Positions 51,420 to 60,791 of a DNA stretch of 64,000 nt are shown here, in pieces. Below the pieces are notes generated by a model. That model was not told the origin of the DNA. It worked only from the letters and a program-made list of their open reading frames with translations, and made no database searches. Both the position numbers and the translations under genes were made by a program. Positions within the stretch are counted from its first letter, which is position 1. The number at the start of each line of letters is the position of its first letter. The stretch comes from Alphaproteobacteria bacterium (GTDB lineage: Bacteria > Pseudomonadota > Alphaproteobacteria > UBA9219). The stretch is taken from the NCBI GenBank assembly GCA_009779135.1, contig WREW01000001.1, positions 30,233 through 94,232 on the forward strand, given 5' to 3'.

Positions 51420-52397
51420 ATGGTTGATTCGATAAGCACCCGAGGCATCCAGCTTGCTGTGACGCGCACCCTTGCGGGCGGCCAGAGGCAGCTTACCAGA
51501 TTAACCCAGCAGCTGGCCACGGGACGCTATTCGGATAATATGTCCGACTATTCGCCAAGCAACGCGCAGAATCTGTTGAACTTTAACAATCAGATCAACC
51601 TGCAAAGAGGCTATCTGGATGTCATCGGCGCCATCGCGCCGCGCATGGAGGTGTATGAGCTGGCCATGACCGGCATAGAAAGCACCGTAAGCAGCACCAT
51701 GTCCACGCTTGTCAATTATCCCATCTATAACGAGGCCCAGAATGACGCGCTGCGGGCGGAGCTTCGCAACGCTTTGAGCCAAATCGAATATTATCTGAAT
51801 CAGCGTATCGGCGAGCGGTTCGTTTTTGCAGGCGCCCGCTTTTCCACCGCGCCGGTTGCGGATTTGAACGGCCTGCCTATTTTGACCATCAGTGACACCC
51901 CGACCATCGTGTCCCCCGATGAAGTCCCCGCTTATGACGTGGATTTCGATCCGCTCAACCCGGGCCTCCTCGTGCCGGAGGCCAACACCAACGAATCGGT
52001 CAATATTGACGCGACAAGATCGCTGACCTACGGCTTCAACAGCAATGAAGAGGCTTTTCAGCAGATTATCATGGGGTTGCGTCTGGCGTTGGCGGCCACT
52101 TATGATCCCGCAAACTATAGTGACCTGATGGCAACAGCTAAGGATTATCTTAGAGATGGGCTTGCCAATACAAGGGGTCTTCACGCTGAAAATGCGAGCA
52201 ACATGGCCACCATGGCCCGCACGCAGGATATGATCCAAAGGAAGGTCGCAAACCTTCAAACTCAAGTTGATAACATCGAAAAAGTGGACATATACGAGAT
52301 TGGAATCAAGATCGTCGTTCTTCAGGCCCAGCTTGAAGCGTCATACTCGGCGGTGTCATCGCTTATCAATTTAACAATCCTTGATTATCTACGATGA
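51420..52397 (+). CDS. flgL: Flagellar hook-associated protein FlgL (flagellin-like)
   Basis: ISTRGIQLAVTRTLAGGQRQLTRLTQQLATGRYSDNMSDYSP; C-terminal helical region; follows flgK. Confidence 0.87.
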   Translation: MVDSISTRGIQLAVTRTLAGGQRQLTRLTQQLATGRYSDNMSDYSPSNAQNLLNFNNQINLQRGYLDVIGAIAPRMEVYELAMTGIESTVSSTMSTLVNYPIYNEAQNDALRAELRNALSQIEYYLNQRIGERFVFAGARFSTAPVADLNGLPILTISDTPTIVSPDEVPAYDVDFDPLNPGLLVPEANTNESVNIDATRSLTYGFNSNEEAFQQIIMGLRLALAATYDPANYSDLMATAKDYLRDGLANTRGLHAENASNMATMARTQDMIQRKVANLQTQVDNIEKVDIYEIGIKIVVLQAQLEASYSAVSSLINLTILDYLR

Positions 52398-52451
52398 AAG
52401 CGTCATAAAAGAAGTGCCGTCTCGCAAACTTTTGCCTCATGGAGAATCCCG

Positions 52452-53924
52452 ATGTCGTCAGCCCTATCCTTCGATCTTAGCCCAGTTCGCCTTAGCTACG
52501 CGGCCTCGCTGCGCGGCATTGTTCCTTTAGCGGCCGATGCCGATTTCACCTACGCCCATGCCGGACGTTTTGATGTGGAAGCTCTTTTGTGTCTGGCGGC
52601 CAGCAACCCGCAGGGACAATTTTACGGGCTTGTGAACCAGCCGGACATAGCCAGCAAATCTGCGGAACTTGCGCGTCTGCGTAACGTCAACAACATCACC
52701 TTCCTGACCTCGACAACAACCTTGCCGAGGGATCTGGATTATCTGTGCTGCGAAATCACGGATAAGCTGATGACGGCTGAGCAGCGCTCCAGCATGATGA
52801 CCTTGGCCGAAACGCATCTGGCGCCCAGCGGCCTTTTCTGCTGCCGGTATCTGGCTTATGCCAGCGCGGATGATACCTTGCGTTTTCTGCTTTCGGAATA
52901 TCGCGCGGATCTGGGAACAGCACAAACGGCAACATTCTTGGCGGATATCAAAAACCTCGGCACGCTTTATTTTGCCGATCATCCTCAGGCGCGTCAGGCG
53001 CTCGACCGTGCTATAGCGACGTCGGATGCCAATGTTCTTTTCACGGCCACGGGAACAAGTACCAAAGCGCATTCGGAAACGTTTGAGCTTATGAAGGAGC
53101 TTTTGCCGCGTAACTTTGCTTTTGCCGGCGATGCCGAAATTGCAAGGAACTACCTTGAAATGGTGGCCCCCACCGCCGCGCAGACGGTTCTTGTCAAAAC
53201 CCGCGACCAGCTTTTATATGAGCCGATCAAGGACTTTGCGCTTCAAAAGCTTATCCGCAACGACATATGGGTACGCCTGCCGGCCAACCAGTCTTTGAAC
53301 ATGCCGGATCTTTGCAACCCCTTCACCTTCGGCATTCTGACGGCGCGGGCTCAGGTGCCGCAGAGCGTCACCACGCATAACGGAACAATCCCCATCAACA
53401 CGCCGCTCTTTACGCGCCTGATTGATATGATGACCGACATGCCCATCGGCGTAGGGGACTTCCTGACAACCGCCCTTGGCGTGGGCATGAACCCCAGTGA
53501 TGTTGTTTCAGCCATGCGCTTTTTAGTGGCGGCCAACATTGCGCAACCCATGCGTGGCCGCTTTACGGGAACGATTGCGCTCAATCCGACCAATCCTCAG
53601 TGGGCCTCGGCGTTTAACGATTATCTGACGCACGCGCCGATCAACAACACGCAAGTCCGCGTGGCCTCCTCCATCGTGGGTGAAAGCATCTTGCTGGGCG
53701 CGCGTGATGCGCTGGTGCTGCAGGCAATCAGCCGTGCGGGGCTGGCGCAGTCCTCGGGGATCTTGCGGCCTGAGCTGCAAAGGCTTCTCAGCGCCAACCC
53801 GTCTTTGACGGCGCAGATCACCGACTCGCGCACGATCACGGATGATGTGATAAGCAACATCCTGACCAGCACGCTGAACAACAACGCAACCAAGTGGTAC
53901 ACTTACGGCATTCTGGCCGCTTGA
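52452..53924 (+). CDS. Degenerate methyltransferase-like protein (resembles methyltransferase regulatory-domain family)
   Basis: SPVRLSYAASLRGIVP, SNPQGQFYGLVNQPDIASKSAELARLRNVNNITFLTS, THLAPSGLFCCRYLAYA and DQLLYEPIKDFALQKLIRND resemble that family, but the glycine-rich SAM motif is absent. Confidence 0.55.
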   Translation: MSSALSFDLSPVRLSYAASLRGIVPLAADADFTYAHAGRFDVEALLCLAASNPQGQFYGLVNQPDIASKSAELARLRNVNNITFLTSTTTLPRDLDYLCCEITDKLMTAEQRSSMMTLAETHLAPSGLFCCRYLAYASADDTLRFLLSEYRADLGTAQTATFLADIKNLGTLYFADHPQARQALDRAIATSDANVLFTATGTSTKAHSETFELMKELLPRNFAFAGDAEIARNYLEMVAPTAAQTVLVKTRDQLLYEPIKDFALQKLIRNDIWVRLPANQSLNMPDLCNPFTFGILTARAQVPQSVTTHNGTIPINTPLFTRLIDMMTDMPIGVGDFLTTALGVGMNPSDVVSAMRFLVAANIAQPMRGRFTGTIALNPTNPQWASAFNDYLTHAPINNTQVRVASSIVGESILLGARDALVLQAISRAGLAQSSGILRPELQRLLSANPSLTAQITDSRTITDDVISNILTSTLNNNATKWYTYGILAA

Positions 53925-53949
53925 AGCCACTTTAAACGTCTAGGAAAAG

Positions 53950-53979
53950 GAGCGGGGCATCTGCCGCCGCTCTTTTTTC
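53950..53979 (+). terminator. Rho-independent terminator
   Basis: GAGCGG-GGCATCTGCCG-CCGCTC followed by T6, downstream of the flgEKL cluster. Confidence 0.85.
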
Positions 53980-54020
53980 TTGTTGTTTAAATCCGTTTTT
54001 TGTCGTTTAACGTAAAAATC

Positions 54021-54743
54021 ATGTCTTCTGCTCATACACCAAAAAACATGCGCCTTTATGCGGTGGGCGATATCCACGGACGTCTGGATCTGCTGACCCG
54101 TCTTTTGGCGATGATCGAGGCGGACGCGCTGGCGCACCCTACCAAAGAAAAAATCATCATTTTTCTAGGCGATTACATAGATCGGGGCCTTGATTCGCGC
54201 GGCGTGCTTGAAAGGCTTTCCGGCAGTTTTGTGCAAGGGCTGATGCCCATCTTTCTGCGCGGCAACCATGATGAGATGTTTTTGCGTTTCCTCAAGGGCC
54301 AGACGGCGCTGACGGCGACTTGGCTTAGCCTTGGCGGCCTGACAACGCTAGCCAGCTATGGCGTGCGCGCGCCTATGGTTTTGAATGAAAAGGCGCTTAA
54401 AACCCTGATCGTAGAGACACGCAAAAAAGTCCCGCCCGCCCATAAGGATTTTTTGGAGCAAACGCTCCTGAACGTCATTTTTGGTGATTATTATTTTGTG
54501 CATGCGGGCGCTCACCCCGACAAGCCGCTTGAAACGCAAACCCTGCGCGACAAACTGACCATAAGGGAGCCTTTTTTATCTTCATACAAGGATTTCGGCA
54601 AAGTGATCGTTCACGGCCATACGATCGAGGCAAAACCTGCCTTGCACAAACACCGCATTGGCCTTGATACAGGTGCCTTTGCCACGGGCCGCCTGACGGC
54701 GCTGGTTTTGGACGGCGCAACGCAGCATTTCATAACAACGTGA
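54021..54743 (+). CDS. PPP-family metallophosphoesterase (serine/threonine phosphatase-like)
   Basis: RLYAVGDIHGRLDLL; IIFLGDYIDRGLDSRGVLERL; FLRGNHDEM; VHGHT. Confidence 0.92.
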   Translation: MSSAHTPKNMRLYAVGDIHGRLDLLTRLLAMIEADALAHPTKEKIIIFLGDYIDRGLDSRGVLERLSGSFVQGLMPIFLRGNHDEMFLRFLKGQTALTATWLSLGGLTTLASYGVRAPMVLNEKALKTLIVETRKKVPPAHKDFLEQTLLNVIFGDYYFVHAGAHPDKPLETQTLRDKLTIREPFLSSYKDFGKVIVHGHTIEAKPALHKHRIGLDTGAFATGRLTALVLDGATQHFITT

Positions 54744-54750
54744 CCAAAGG

Positions 54751-55947
54751 CTAGTGCGAGGCCGTTAAGCTATCTCGCGTGTGGGTGGAGATCACAAGCT
54801 CCTCATTGGTGGGGATCACCCAGACATCAACCTTGCTTTCAGGCCGTGAGATCAGGGTTTCAACGCCATGGGGCAGGTTGGCGTTAAGCTCCATATCATA
54901 AGAAACGCCAAGCCATGCCAGAGCATTAAGAATCTGCGCGCGGATGGGAGCGGCATTTTCACCGATGCCGGCTGTAAAGACAAGCGCGTCCATCCCGCCC
55001 ATCATGCTAAGAGCGCTGCCGATTTCACGGACGGCGCGCAGGCAGAACATATCCAGAGCCTCCCGCGCATTGGGTGAATCACTGTTTAAAAGCACCGCCA
55101 TGTCGTTGCTGATCCCTGAAATGCCGCGCAGACCTGAATCGTGATAGAGCATGCGCTCAATCGAGGCTTCATCAAGCTTGGCTTCGCGCATAAAGTACAA
55201 AAGCACACCCGGATCTAACGTGCCGCAGCGCGTGCCCATAATCAAACCGTCAAGCACGGAAAAGCCCATGGTGGTGTAAAAGCTTTTTCCGTTTTCAAGC
55301 GCGCACAGGCTCGAGCCATTGCCAAGATGCGCAACCACAGTCTTGCCTTCATAGGCTTTTGGCGCGATGTCTTTCAGCCGCCTTGCGATAAACTCATAAG
55401 AAAGCCCGTGGAAGCCGTAGCGCCGCACGCCCTTTTCATGCCAGATGCGCGGCAGGGCAAAGCGCGTGTGAATGGCCGGAATCGTGGTGTGAAAGCTTGT
55501 ATCAAAGCAAGCCACCTGAAGCACGGAGGGCCGCTCCTGCTGGATATATTCGATAATATCCACATTAAACGGCTGATGAAGCGGCGCCAAAGGCGAAAGC
55601 GTGCGCAAATAGGCAAGGATATAAGGCCGCACAATAGCAGGCTTGGCCAGATCGCCGCCATGCACCACGCGATGCCCGACGCCAAGAAGCTTAACCTCCG
55701 GCAGCACCTTATCAAGCCAGTCCAAAAGAATCTTGGCCCCTTCCGAGGGACTTTTGCAATTTGCGTTGGTGATCTCAGGAAAGGCCTTGCCGTCAAAACC
55801 CGTGCCGGAGGCCGCAAACTTGGCCTGCGTGCCGATGCCTGTGATCGAGCCGCGCCCGATGCTAACATTATCCGTCCCCGCAAAAAGAGCGAACTTTAAG
55901 CTGGATGATCCGGCATTCATCACAAGAACGGCGCTTTTATCATGCAT
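54751..55947 (-). CDS. ackA: Acetate kinase
   Basis: VLVMNAGSSSLKFALF; HLGNGSSLCALENGKSFYTTMGFSVLDGLIMGTRCGTLDPG. Confidence 0.96.
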   Translation of the reverse strand: MHDKSAVLVMNAGSSSLKFALFAGTDNVSIGRGSITGIGTQAKFAASGTGFDGKAFPEITNANCKSPSEGAKILLDWLDKVLPEVKLLGVGHRVVHGGDLAKPAIVRPYILAYLRTLSPLAPLHQPFNVDIIEYIQQERPSVLQVACFDTSFHTTIPAIHTRFALPRIWHEKGVRRYGFHGLSYEFIARRLKDIAPKAYEGKTVVAHLGNGSSLCALENGKSFYTTMGFSVLDGLIMGTRCGTLDPGVLLYFMREAKLDEASIERMLYHDSGLRGISGISNDMAVLLNSDSPNAREALDMFCLRAVREIGSALSMMGGMDALVFTAGIGENAAPIRAQILNALAWLGVSYDMELNANLPHGVETLISRPESKVDVWVIPTNEELVISTHTRDSLTASH

Positions 55948-55959
55948 GGGAAAGGCTCC

Positions 55960-57360
55960 TTATTCGCCAAAACGGCTTTTTTGTTCAATATTGGCAAGCA
56001 CAGCCAAAGCCGCCGAAGCCAAACGCGCCTGCGGCGGATCCGCGCGGCTTGTCAGCATCACAGGCACGCGCGCGCCTAAGACGAGCCCTGCCGCCTCAGC
56101 CGCGCCAAGATAGGCCAGCTGCTTGGCCAGCATATTGCCCGCTTCAATATTGGGAACAACCAGAAGATCTGCCTGTCCAGCCACCGGCGAGTCGATGCCC
56201 TTGATCCGCGCCGCTTCCATGCTGATGGCATTGTCGAACGCCAAAGGCCCATCCAGTGTTGCGCCGACAATCTGGCCGCGATCGGCCATCTTGCACAAAA
56301 CGGCGGCATCAAGCGTGGCGGGCATGGTCGTGCTGACCGTTTCCGCCGCTGCCAAAATAGCGACTTTGGGATTTGCAAGCCCCAGAGCATGCGCCATATA
56401 AATGGCGTTTTGCGTGATGTAGCGCTTGGTATCAAGATCCGGCGCGATATTCAGCGCCGCGTCCGTGATAAGAAGCGGGAACTTGTAGGTGGGCACATCC
56501 ATCACGAAAACATGGCTCATGCGGCTTTCCGTGCGCAGGCCTTTTTCACGGTGAACCACAGCTGACATCAGCTCATCCGTATGAAGGCTGCCCTTCATCA
56601 GCGCGCCGACCTTGCCCTCGCGCGCAAGGGACACAGATTCCACGGCGGCAGCATGGCTGTGCGGAACATCCATAATCGTGCAACCGTCAAGCGAAACGCC
56701 GGCCGCTTCGGCAGCAGCGCGGATCTTGGTTTCGGGGCCCACCAGAATCGGCTCAATAAGACCGGCGCGGCGCGCTTCGTCCATGCCGGTGATCGATGTG
56801 TTGTCCGTAGGATGCACAACAGCCGTGCGCAAAGGCGGATAGGTTTTGGCCTTTTCGATCACAGCGCTCATCCGGTCGTGATGCAGAACGGAAACTTCGG
56901 GTAGATCAGTGCTCGGGTGGCGTATTTTTTCCGTCGGGGCCAGAACCGAGGCGATGCCGATCACCACTTCCTCCCCATTCTGGTTGGCACCCACGCAATT
57001 AAGGGTAAGCTTCTTTTTTTCATAATCCTTGGTAGCAACCGTGACGGTGATGGTAATCACATCATCAGGACGCACGGGTTTAAGGAACTTGATGCCCTGT
57101 TCAAGATAAATGGTGCCCGGGCCCGGGAGCTTGGTGCCCAAAACAGCCGAGAACATCGCGCCCGAAAGCATCCCATGCGCAATCACGCCGTGAAAACGGC
57201 TTTTGAAGGAATATTCATCATCCAGATGCGCCGGATTAATATCGCCCGAGACAACGGCAAACAGCTCGATATCCCTGCGGGTGAGTTTGCGCGTGATGGT
57301 GGCGCTGTCGCCGACATTGATTTCGTCAAAGGTTTTATTCTCAAGAAGAGCTGTGGTCAT
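55960..57360 (-). CDS. Bifunctional MaoC-type enoyl-CoA hydratase/phosphate acetyltransferase
   Basis: N-terminal MaoC hot-dog region (ISGDINPAHLDDEYSFKSRFHGVIAHGMLSGA, with VSGDINPAHLD in the translation); C-terminal phosphate acetyl/butyryltransferase region; next to ackA. Confidence 0.92.
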   Translation of the reverse strand: MTTALLENKTFDEINVGDSATITRKLTRRDIELFAVVSGDINPAHLDDEYSFKSRFHGVIAHGMLSGAMFSAVLGTKLPGPGTIYLEQGIKFLKPVRPDDVITITVTVATKDYEKKKLTLNCVGANQNGEEVVIGIASVLAPTEKIRHPSTDLPEVSVLHHDRMSAVIEKAKTYPPLRTAVVHPTDNTSITGMDEARRAGLIEPILVGPETKIRAAAEAAGVSLDGCTIMDVPHSHAAAVESVSLAREGKVGALMKGSLHTDELMSAVVHREKGLRTESRMSHVFVMDVPTYKFPLLITDAALNIAPDLDTKRYITQNAIYMAHALGLANPKVAILAAAETVSTTMPATLDAAVLCKMADRGQIVGATLDGPLAFDNAISMEAARIKGIDSPVAGQADLLVVPNIEAGNMLAKQLAYLGAAEAAGLVLGARVPVMLTSRADPPQARLASAALAVLANIEQKSRFGE

Positions 57361-57540
57361 AGGTGAAAGTCCCTCAGGGCCAGAGAAAGAAGACAAAAAA
57401 GTAAAGAACACAACGCAACGTTTGCGCTGCACAAGGAAGATCAGCTCAAGTCAAGGATGACCCAAACCCCCCCCCTTTCTACAGGAATATAAGACCTTTG
57501 TCAGCCGATTTTTGATGCACTGCACTATTTTTCCAGCCCC

Positions 57541-58566
57541 CTAGGCGGCAAGGATTTTTTCATAAAGCGCAACAAACTGATCTGTGACAATTTTCCTTGT
57601 ATAATGGCGGCTATAGGTATCATAGCCTGTGGCGATCAGGTGGCGGCGCAGAGCCTCATCCCCAAGGCAGCGCTTGATGGCCTCCGCAAGGGCGTGGGCA
57701 TCATCAACCGGCACGACAAGCGCGGTTTGTCCGTGAGTCAAAACATTTGGCCCCATGCAGTCCGTGGCCACAAGCGGCGTCCCCGACATCCAGCTTTCCA
57801 AAATAACAGCACTCAGCCCCTCGGAACGCGAAGGCAAAACAAGCATGTCCGAGGCCCGAAGCAAGGCTGCCCGATCTTCCCGCCAGCCCAAAAAGCGCAC
57901 GCGCTTTGCAAGGCCAAGCTGCCGACTTAAAGCCCGCAACTGCCTTTCCTCAGGCCCGCTTCCCGCCAGCCAAAGATAAACCCCGGGCAAATCCGCCAGC
58001 GCGTGCAAAAGCACATCAAGCCCCTTAACAGGATGAAGCCTGCTCAACGCCAAAAGAACAGGCACATCAAAAGGCGTGTCCAAGGTTGCGCGATCCAGCG
58101 CGGAATAATCCTTAAGACAAGGAAAAGTCGGAATAAAAAATGTCTTCGCAGGGGACGCCCCTTGCCGGATCATATCTGTGCAAACCTCGGGACTGACGCC
58201 GACAAAAAAGGCATGAGGCGGACAATCCTTAATGCTCTTTTTACTGCCCAGCCAAATCAGGGTAGGGACGTCCAAAGTTTGAGGAATCAACGCCGCCGCC
58301 CGACGCATCCAGCCATGAACAAGATCAGGTTTTTCTTGTTTTATCAAAGAATTAAGCCGCACCCGCCGCCAAAAGGAAAAAGGCGGCGAAAGCACAGAAT
58401 CATAAAGCTGAAGCCCGCCTTGGTGAAGATCCTCAAGCCGCGGCGCTTTGGGATGTACAACCGCGCCTTGCGCAAGCCCGCGCTCCTGCAGCGCAAGCAT
58501 CACATCTGTTGTATAAATCTCGGCCCCACCCTGACCGGCACCGGCCATAATATGTAAAATGCGCAT
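57541..58566 (-). CDS. GT4-family glycosyltransferase
   Basis: MRILHIMAGAGQGGAEIYTTDVMLAL; LPSRSEGLSAVILESWMSGTPLVATDCMG. Confidence 0.92.
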   Translation of the reverse strand: MRILHIMAGAGQGGAEIYTTDVMLALQERGLAQGAVVHPKAPRLEDLHQGGLQLYDSVLSPPFSFWRRVRLNSLIKQEKPDLVHGWMRRAAALIPQTLDVPTLIWLGSKKSIKDCPPHAFFVGVSPEVCTDMIRQGASPAKTFFIPTFPCLKDYSALDRATLDTPFDVPVLLALSRLHPVKGLDVLLHALADLPGVYLWLAGSGPEERQLRALSRQLGLAKRVRFLGWREDRAALLRASDMLVLPSRSEGLSAVILESWMSGTPLVATDCMGPNVLTHGQTALVVPVDDAHALAEAIKRCLGDEALRRHLIATGYDTYSRHYTRKIVTDQFVALYEKILAA

Positions 58567-58626
58567 GAACCCAACTTTCCCTGAAGCGTACAAAAATCTT
58601 TTGTACTATAGCCCTTCCCTTTTTTC

Positions 58627-58702
58627 CTGTCATCCTCCTCGCAATGACAATACTAGCCCCCCTTGTGGGGGAGGGTTTGGGTGGGGGGACGAGGATGACA
58701 AG
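58627..58702. repeat. Composite repeat: family A arms enclosing a family B half-arm and a family C hairpin
   Basis: CTGTCATCCTC|CTCGCAATGACA|...AGCCCCCCTTGTGGGGGAGGGTTTGGGTGGGGGGA|CGAGGATGACAAG. Confidence 0.8.
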
Positions 58703-58730
58703 AGAGAAGAAAATAAATACACTCCTTTCC

Positions 58731-59174
58731 ATGACAAAAGAAAACCAAACCCAGCTGCTTCATGCCTCATGCGTGGCCCTGAACGGGCGGGGGGTGCTTT
58801 TGGCGGGCCCTTCGGGGATAGGAAAATCCGATCTGGCCCTGCGCCTGATCCATCGGGGCGCCATGCTGGTTGCGGATGATTGCGTGGAAATAAAAAAGGA
58901 GCAAAGCACCCTCTATGTCAGCGCGCCCGCCCAGCTTGCGGGCCTGATTGAAGCGCGGCATGTAGGGCTTTTGCGCCTGCCTTATCTGGTTCGTGTTCCG
59001 CTCGTACTTTATGTTGATTTGTGCAAAGATGATAAAAAGCTTGAAAGACTGCCTATTTTAAGCACCCAAGCACTGCTTGGGTGTGATATAAGAAGTTTGA
59101 CTTTACCGGCCTGTGCGGCTTCGAGTGAAGCAAAGATCGCTCTTGTTTTGCAAGGAGACCTCCTCAATGTCTAA
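58731..59174 (+). CDS. hprK: HPr kinase/phosphorylase (short C-terminal-domain form)
   Basis: LLHASCVALNGRGVLLAGPSGIGKSDLALRLIHRGAMLVADDCVEI. Confidence 0.9.
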   Translation: MTKENQTQLLHASCVALNGRGVLLAGPSGIGKSDLALRLIHRGAMLVADDCVEIKKEQSTLYVSAPAQLAGLIEARHVGLLRLPYLVRVPLVLYVDLCKDDKKLERLPILSTQALLGCDIRSLTLPACAASSEAKIALVLQGDLLNV

Positions 59175-60051
59175 AATGCCGCGCCGTATTGTGCTTTTAA
59201 CCGGCATGTCGGGAGCCGGTCTCAATACGGCCATGAAGGCGTTCGAAGACATGGGCTATGAAAGCGTCAGCAATATAAGGCTGTCTCTGATCCCCGCTTT
59301 GTTTGAAGCCACAAAAGACAGCCCCGCTGTGGCCTTGTGCATTGATTCGCACACAGTCGGTTTTTCTGTGGACGGGCTTTTAAGCCTTTATGGATCGCTT
59401 GCGCAAAACATTGCCGTTGCGGTTCGCCTTGTCTTTTTAGAGTGTGAGAAAGTGGTTCTACAGGAGCGCTTTACCGCCACGCGCCGCCGCCACCCGCAGG
59501 CCATCGACAGACCTCTTCCCGATGGAATCAGGGCCGAGCGCGAAATGATGCGCCATTTGCGGGATGCGGCGGATCAGGTCATCGACACATCAAGATTGTC
59601 AGCCCATGATTTGCGCCGGATTTTGGTCGGCAATTACGCGCTTGAAAATCGCGGGGGCCTGTCGGTTTTTGTAACGTCCTTTTCCTACCGCCGAGGCTTG
59701 CCGCGCGAGGCGGATTTTGTGGTGGATACGCGCTTTTTATCCAATCCCTACTGGCAGGAAGAACTGCGCCATCTGACCGGCCAAGATCCCGCCGTGCAGA
59801 GCTACATTGAGGAAGATCCGTCTTTTCAACCCTTTATGGATAATTTGACGGCGCTTTTGATCCCGCTCTTGCCGTGCTATCAATTTGAGGGCAAAAGTTA
59901 CTTCACCCTTGCCATCGGCTGCACAGGCGGCCAGCATCGTTCGGTGGCCGTGGCAGAAAAACTGGTCGTGAAATTGCGGGAAAGCGGTTATGAAGCAGCC
60001 CTTGCACATCGGGATCTTGAGCGTGCTTTGCGCAGCGACAAGGAAGCCTAG
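59167..60051 (+). CDS. rapZ: RapZ/YvcJ-family protein with degenerate Walker A
   Basis: RIVLLTGMSGAGLNTAMKAFEDMGYESVSNI; C-terminal FTLAIGCTGGQHRSVAVAEKL. Confidence 0.9.
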   Translation: MSKMPRRIVLLTGMSGAGLNTAMKAFEDMGYESVSNIRLSLIPALFEATKDSPAVALCIDSHTVGFSVDGLLSLYGSLAQNIAVAVRLVFLECEKVVLQERFTATRRRHPQAIDRPLPDGIRAEREMMRHLRDAADQVIDTSRLSAHDLRRILVGNYALENRGGLSVFVTSFSYRRGLPREADFVVDTRFLSNPYWQEELRHLTGQDPAVQSYIEEDPSFQPFMDNLTALLIPLLPCYQFEGKSYFTLAIGCTGGQHRSVAVAEKLVVKLRESGYEAALAHRDLERALRSDKEA

Positions 60052-60080
60052 AGCTTTAAAACAAAGAGAGGACAGGGCCA

Positions 60081-60488
60081 ATGTTTGGTATCATTTTGGT
60101 TTCTCACGGCGCCATTGGGGTCGAGATGATGACGGCGCTCAAGCAGATTGTCGGGCCGCAGGAATATATCGAAGCCATCTCCATCGCTCCCGATGATGAT
60201 ATGGATCAATGCCGCAATAAAATCCTGTCCGCCATTAAAGCCGTCAACACCGGCGATGGCGTGGTGATTTTAACGGACATGTTCGGCGGCACGCCGAGCA
60301 ACCTCGCTATTTCCGTCATGCCGAAAACGCAGGCCGTGGTGCTGGCCGGCGTTAATCTGCCGATTCTCATCAAGCTTGCCGGTGTGCGCGGGTCGATGGG
60401 CCTGCTTGACGCGGTGACCGAGGCGGCTGCCGCAGGACGCAAATATATCCAGCTTGTGACGGAAAATCTGGCCTCGCAGGGAGGCTAA
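60081..60488 (+). CDS. PTS IIA component, mannose family
   Basis: MFGIILVSHGAIGVEMM (putative phospho-His); VVILTDMFGGTPSNLAI. Confidence 0.92.
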   Translation: MFGIILVSHGAIGVEMMTALKQIVGPQEYIEAISIAPDDDMDQCRNKILSAIKAVNTGDGVVILTDMFGGTPSNLAISVMPKTQAVVLAGVNLPILIKLAGVRGSMGLLDAVTEAAAAGRKYIQLVTENLASQGG

Positions 60489-60494
60489 GGCACG

Positions 60495-60791
60495 ATGCAA
60501 GGAGACACAAAAACCGGCGCGGACGAGCTTTGTGAAATAGTCTGCCTTGTGAACAAACGCGGCCTTCATGCGCGCGCTGCGGCCAAGATTGTTTATACCG
60601 CCTCGCTGTACAAGGCGGATATCGCCATCATGCGCGGCGAATCGCGCGCCAAGGCGGACTCGATCATGGGGCTGATGCTTTTGGCCGCGCCTTGCGGCAC
60701 GCAGATCAAGCTTTGCGCCTCGGGGGAAGAAGCTTTGGATGCGCTCAATGCGCTGGCTGATTTGGTAAGGGGAGGATTTGATGAAGAGTGA
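60495..60791 (+). CDS. ptsH: HPr phosphocarrier protein
   Basis: NKRGLHARAAAKIV (phospho-His); RAKADSIMGLMLLAA (regulatory Ser region). Confidence 0.93.
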   Translation: MQGDTKTGADELCEIVCLVNKRGLHARAAAKIVYTASLYKADIAIMRGESRAKADSIMGLMLLAAPCGTQIKLCASGEEALDALNALADLVRGGFDEE

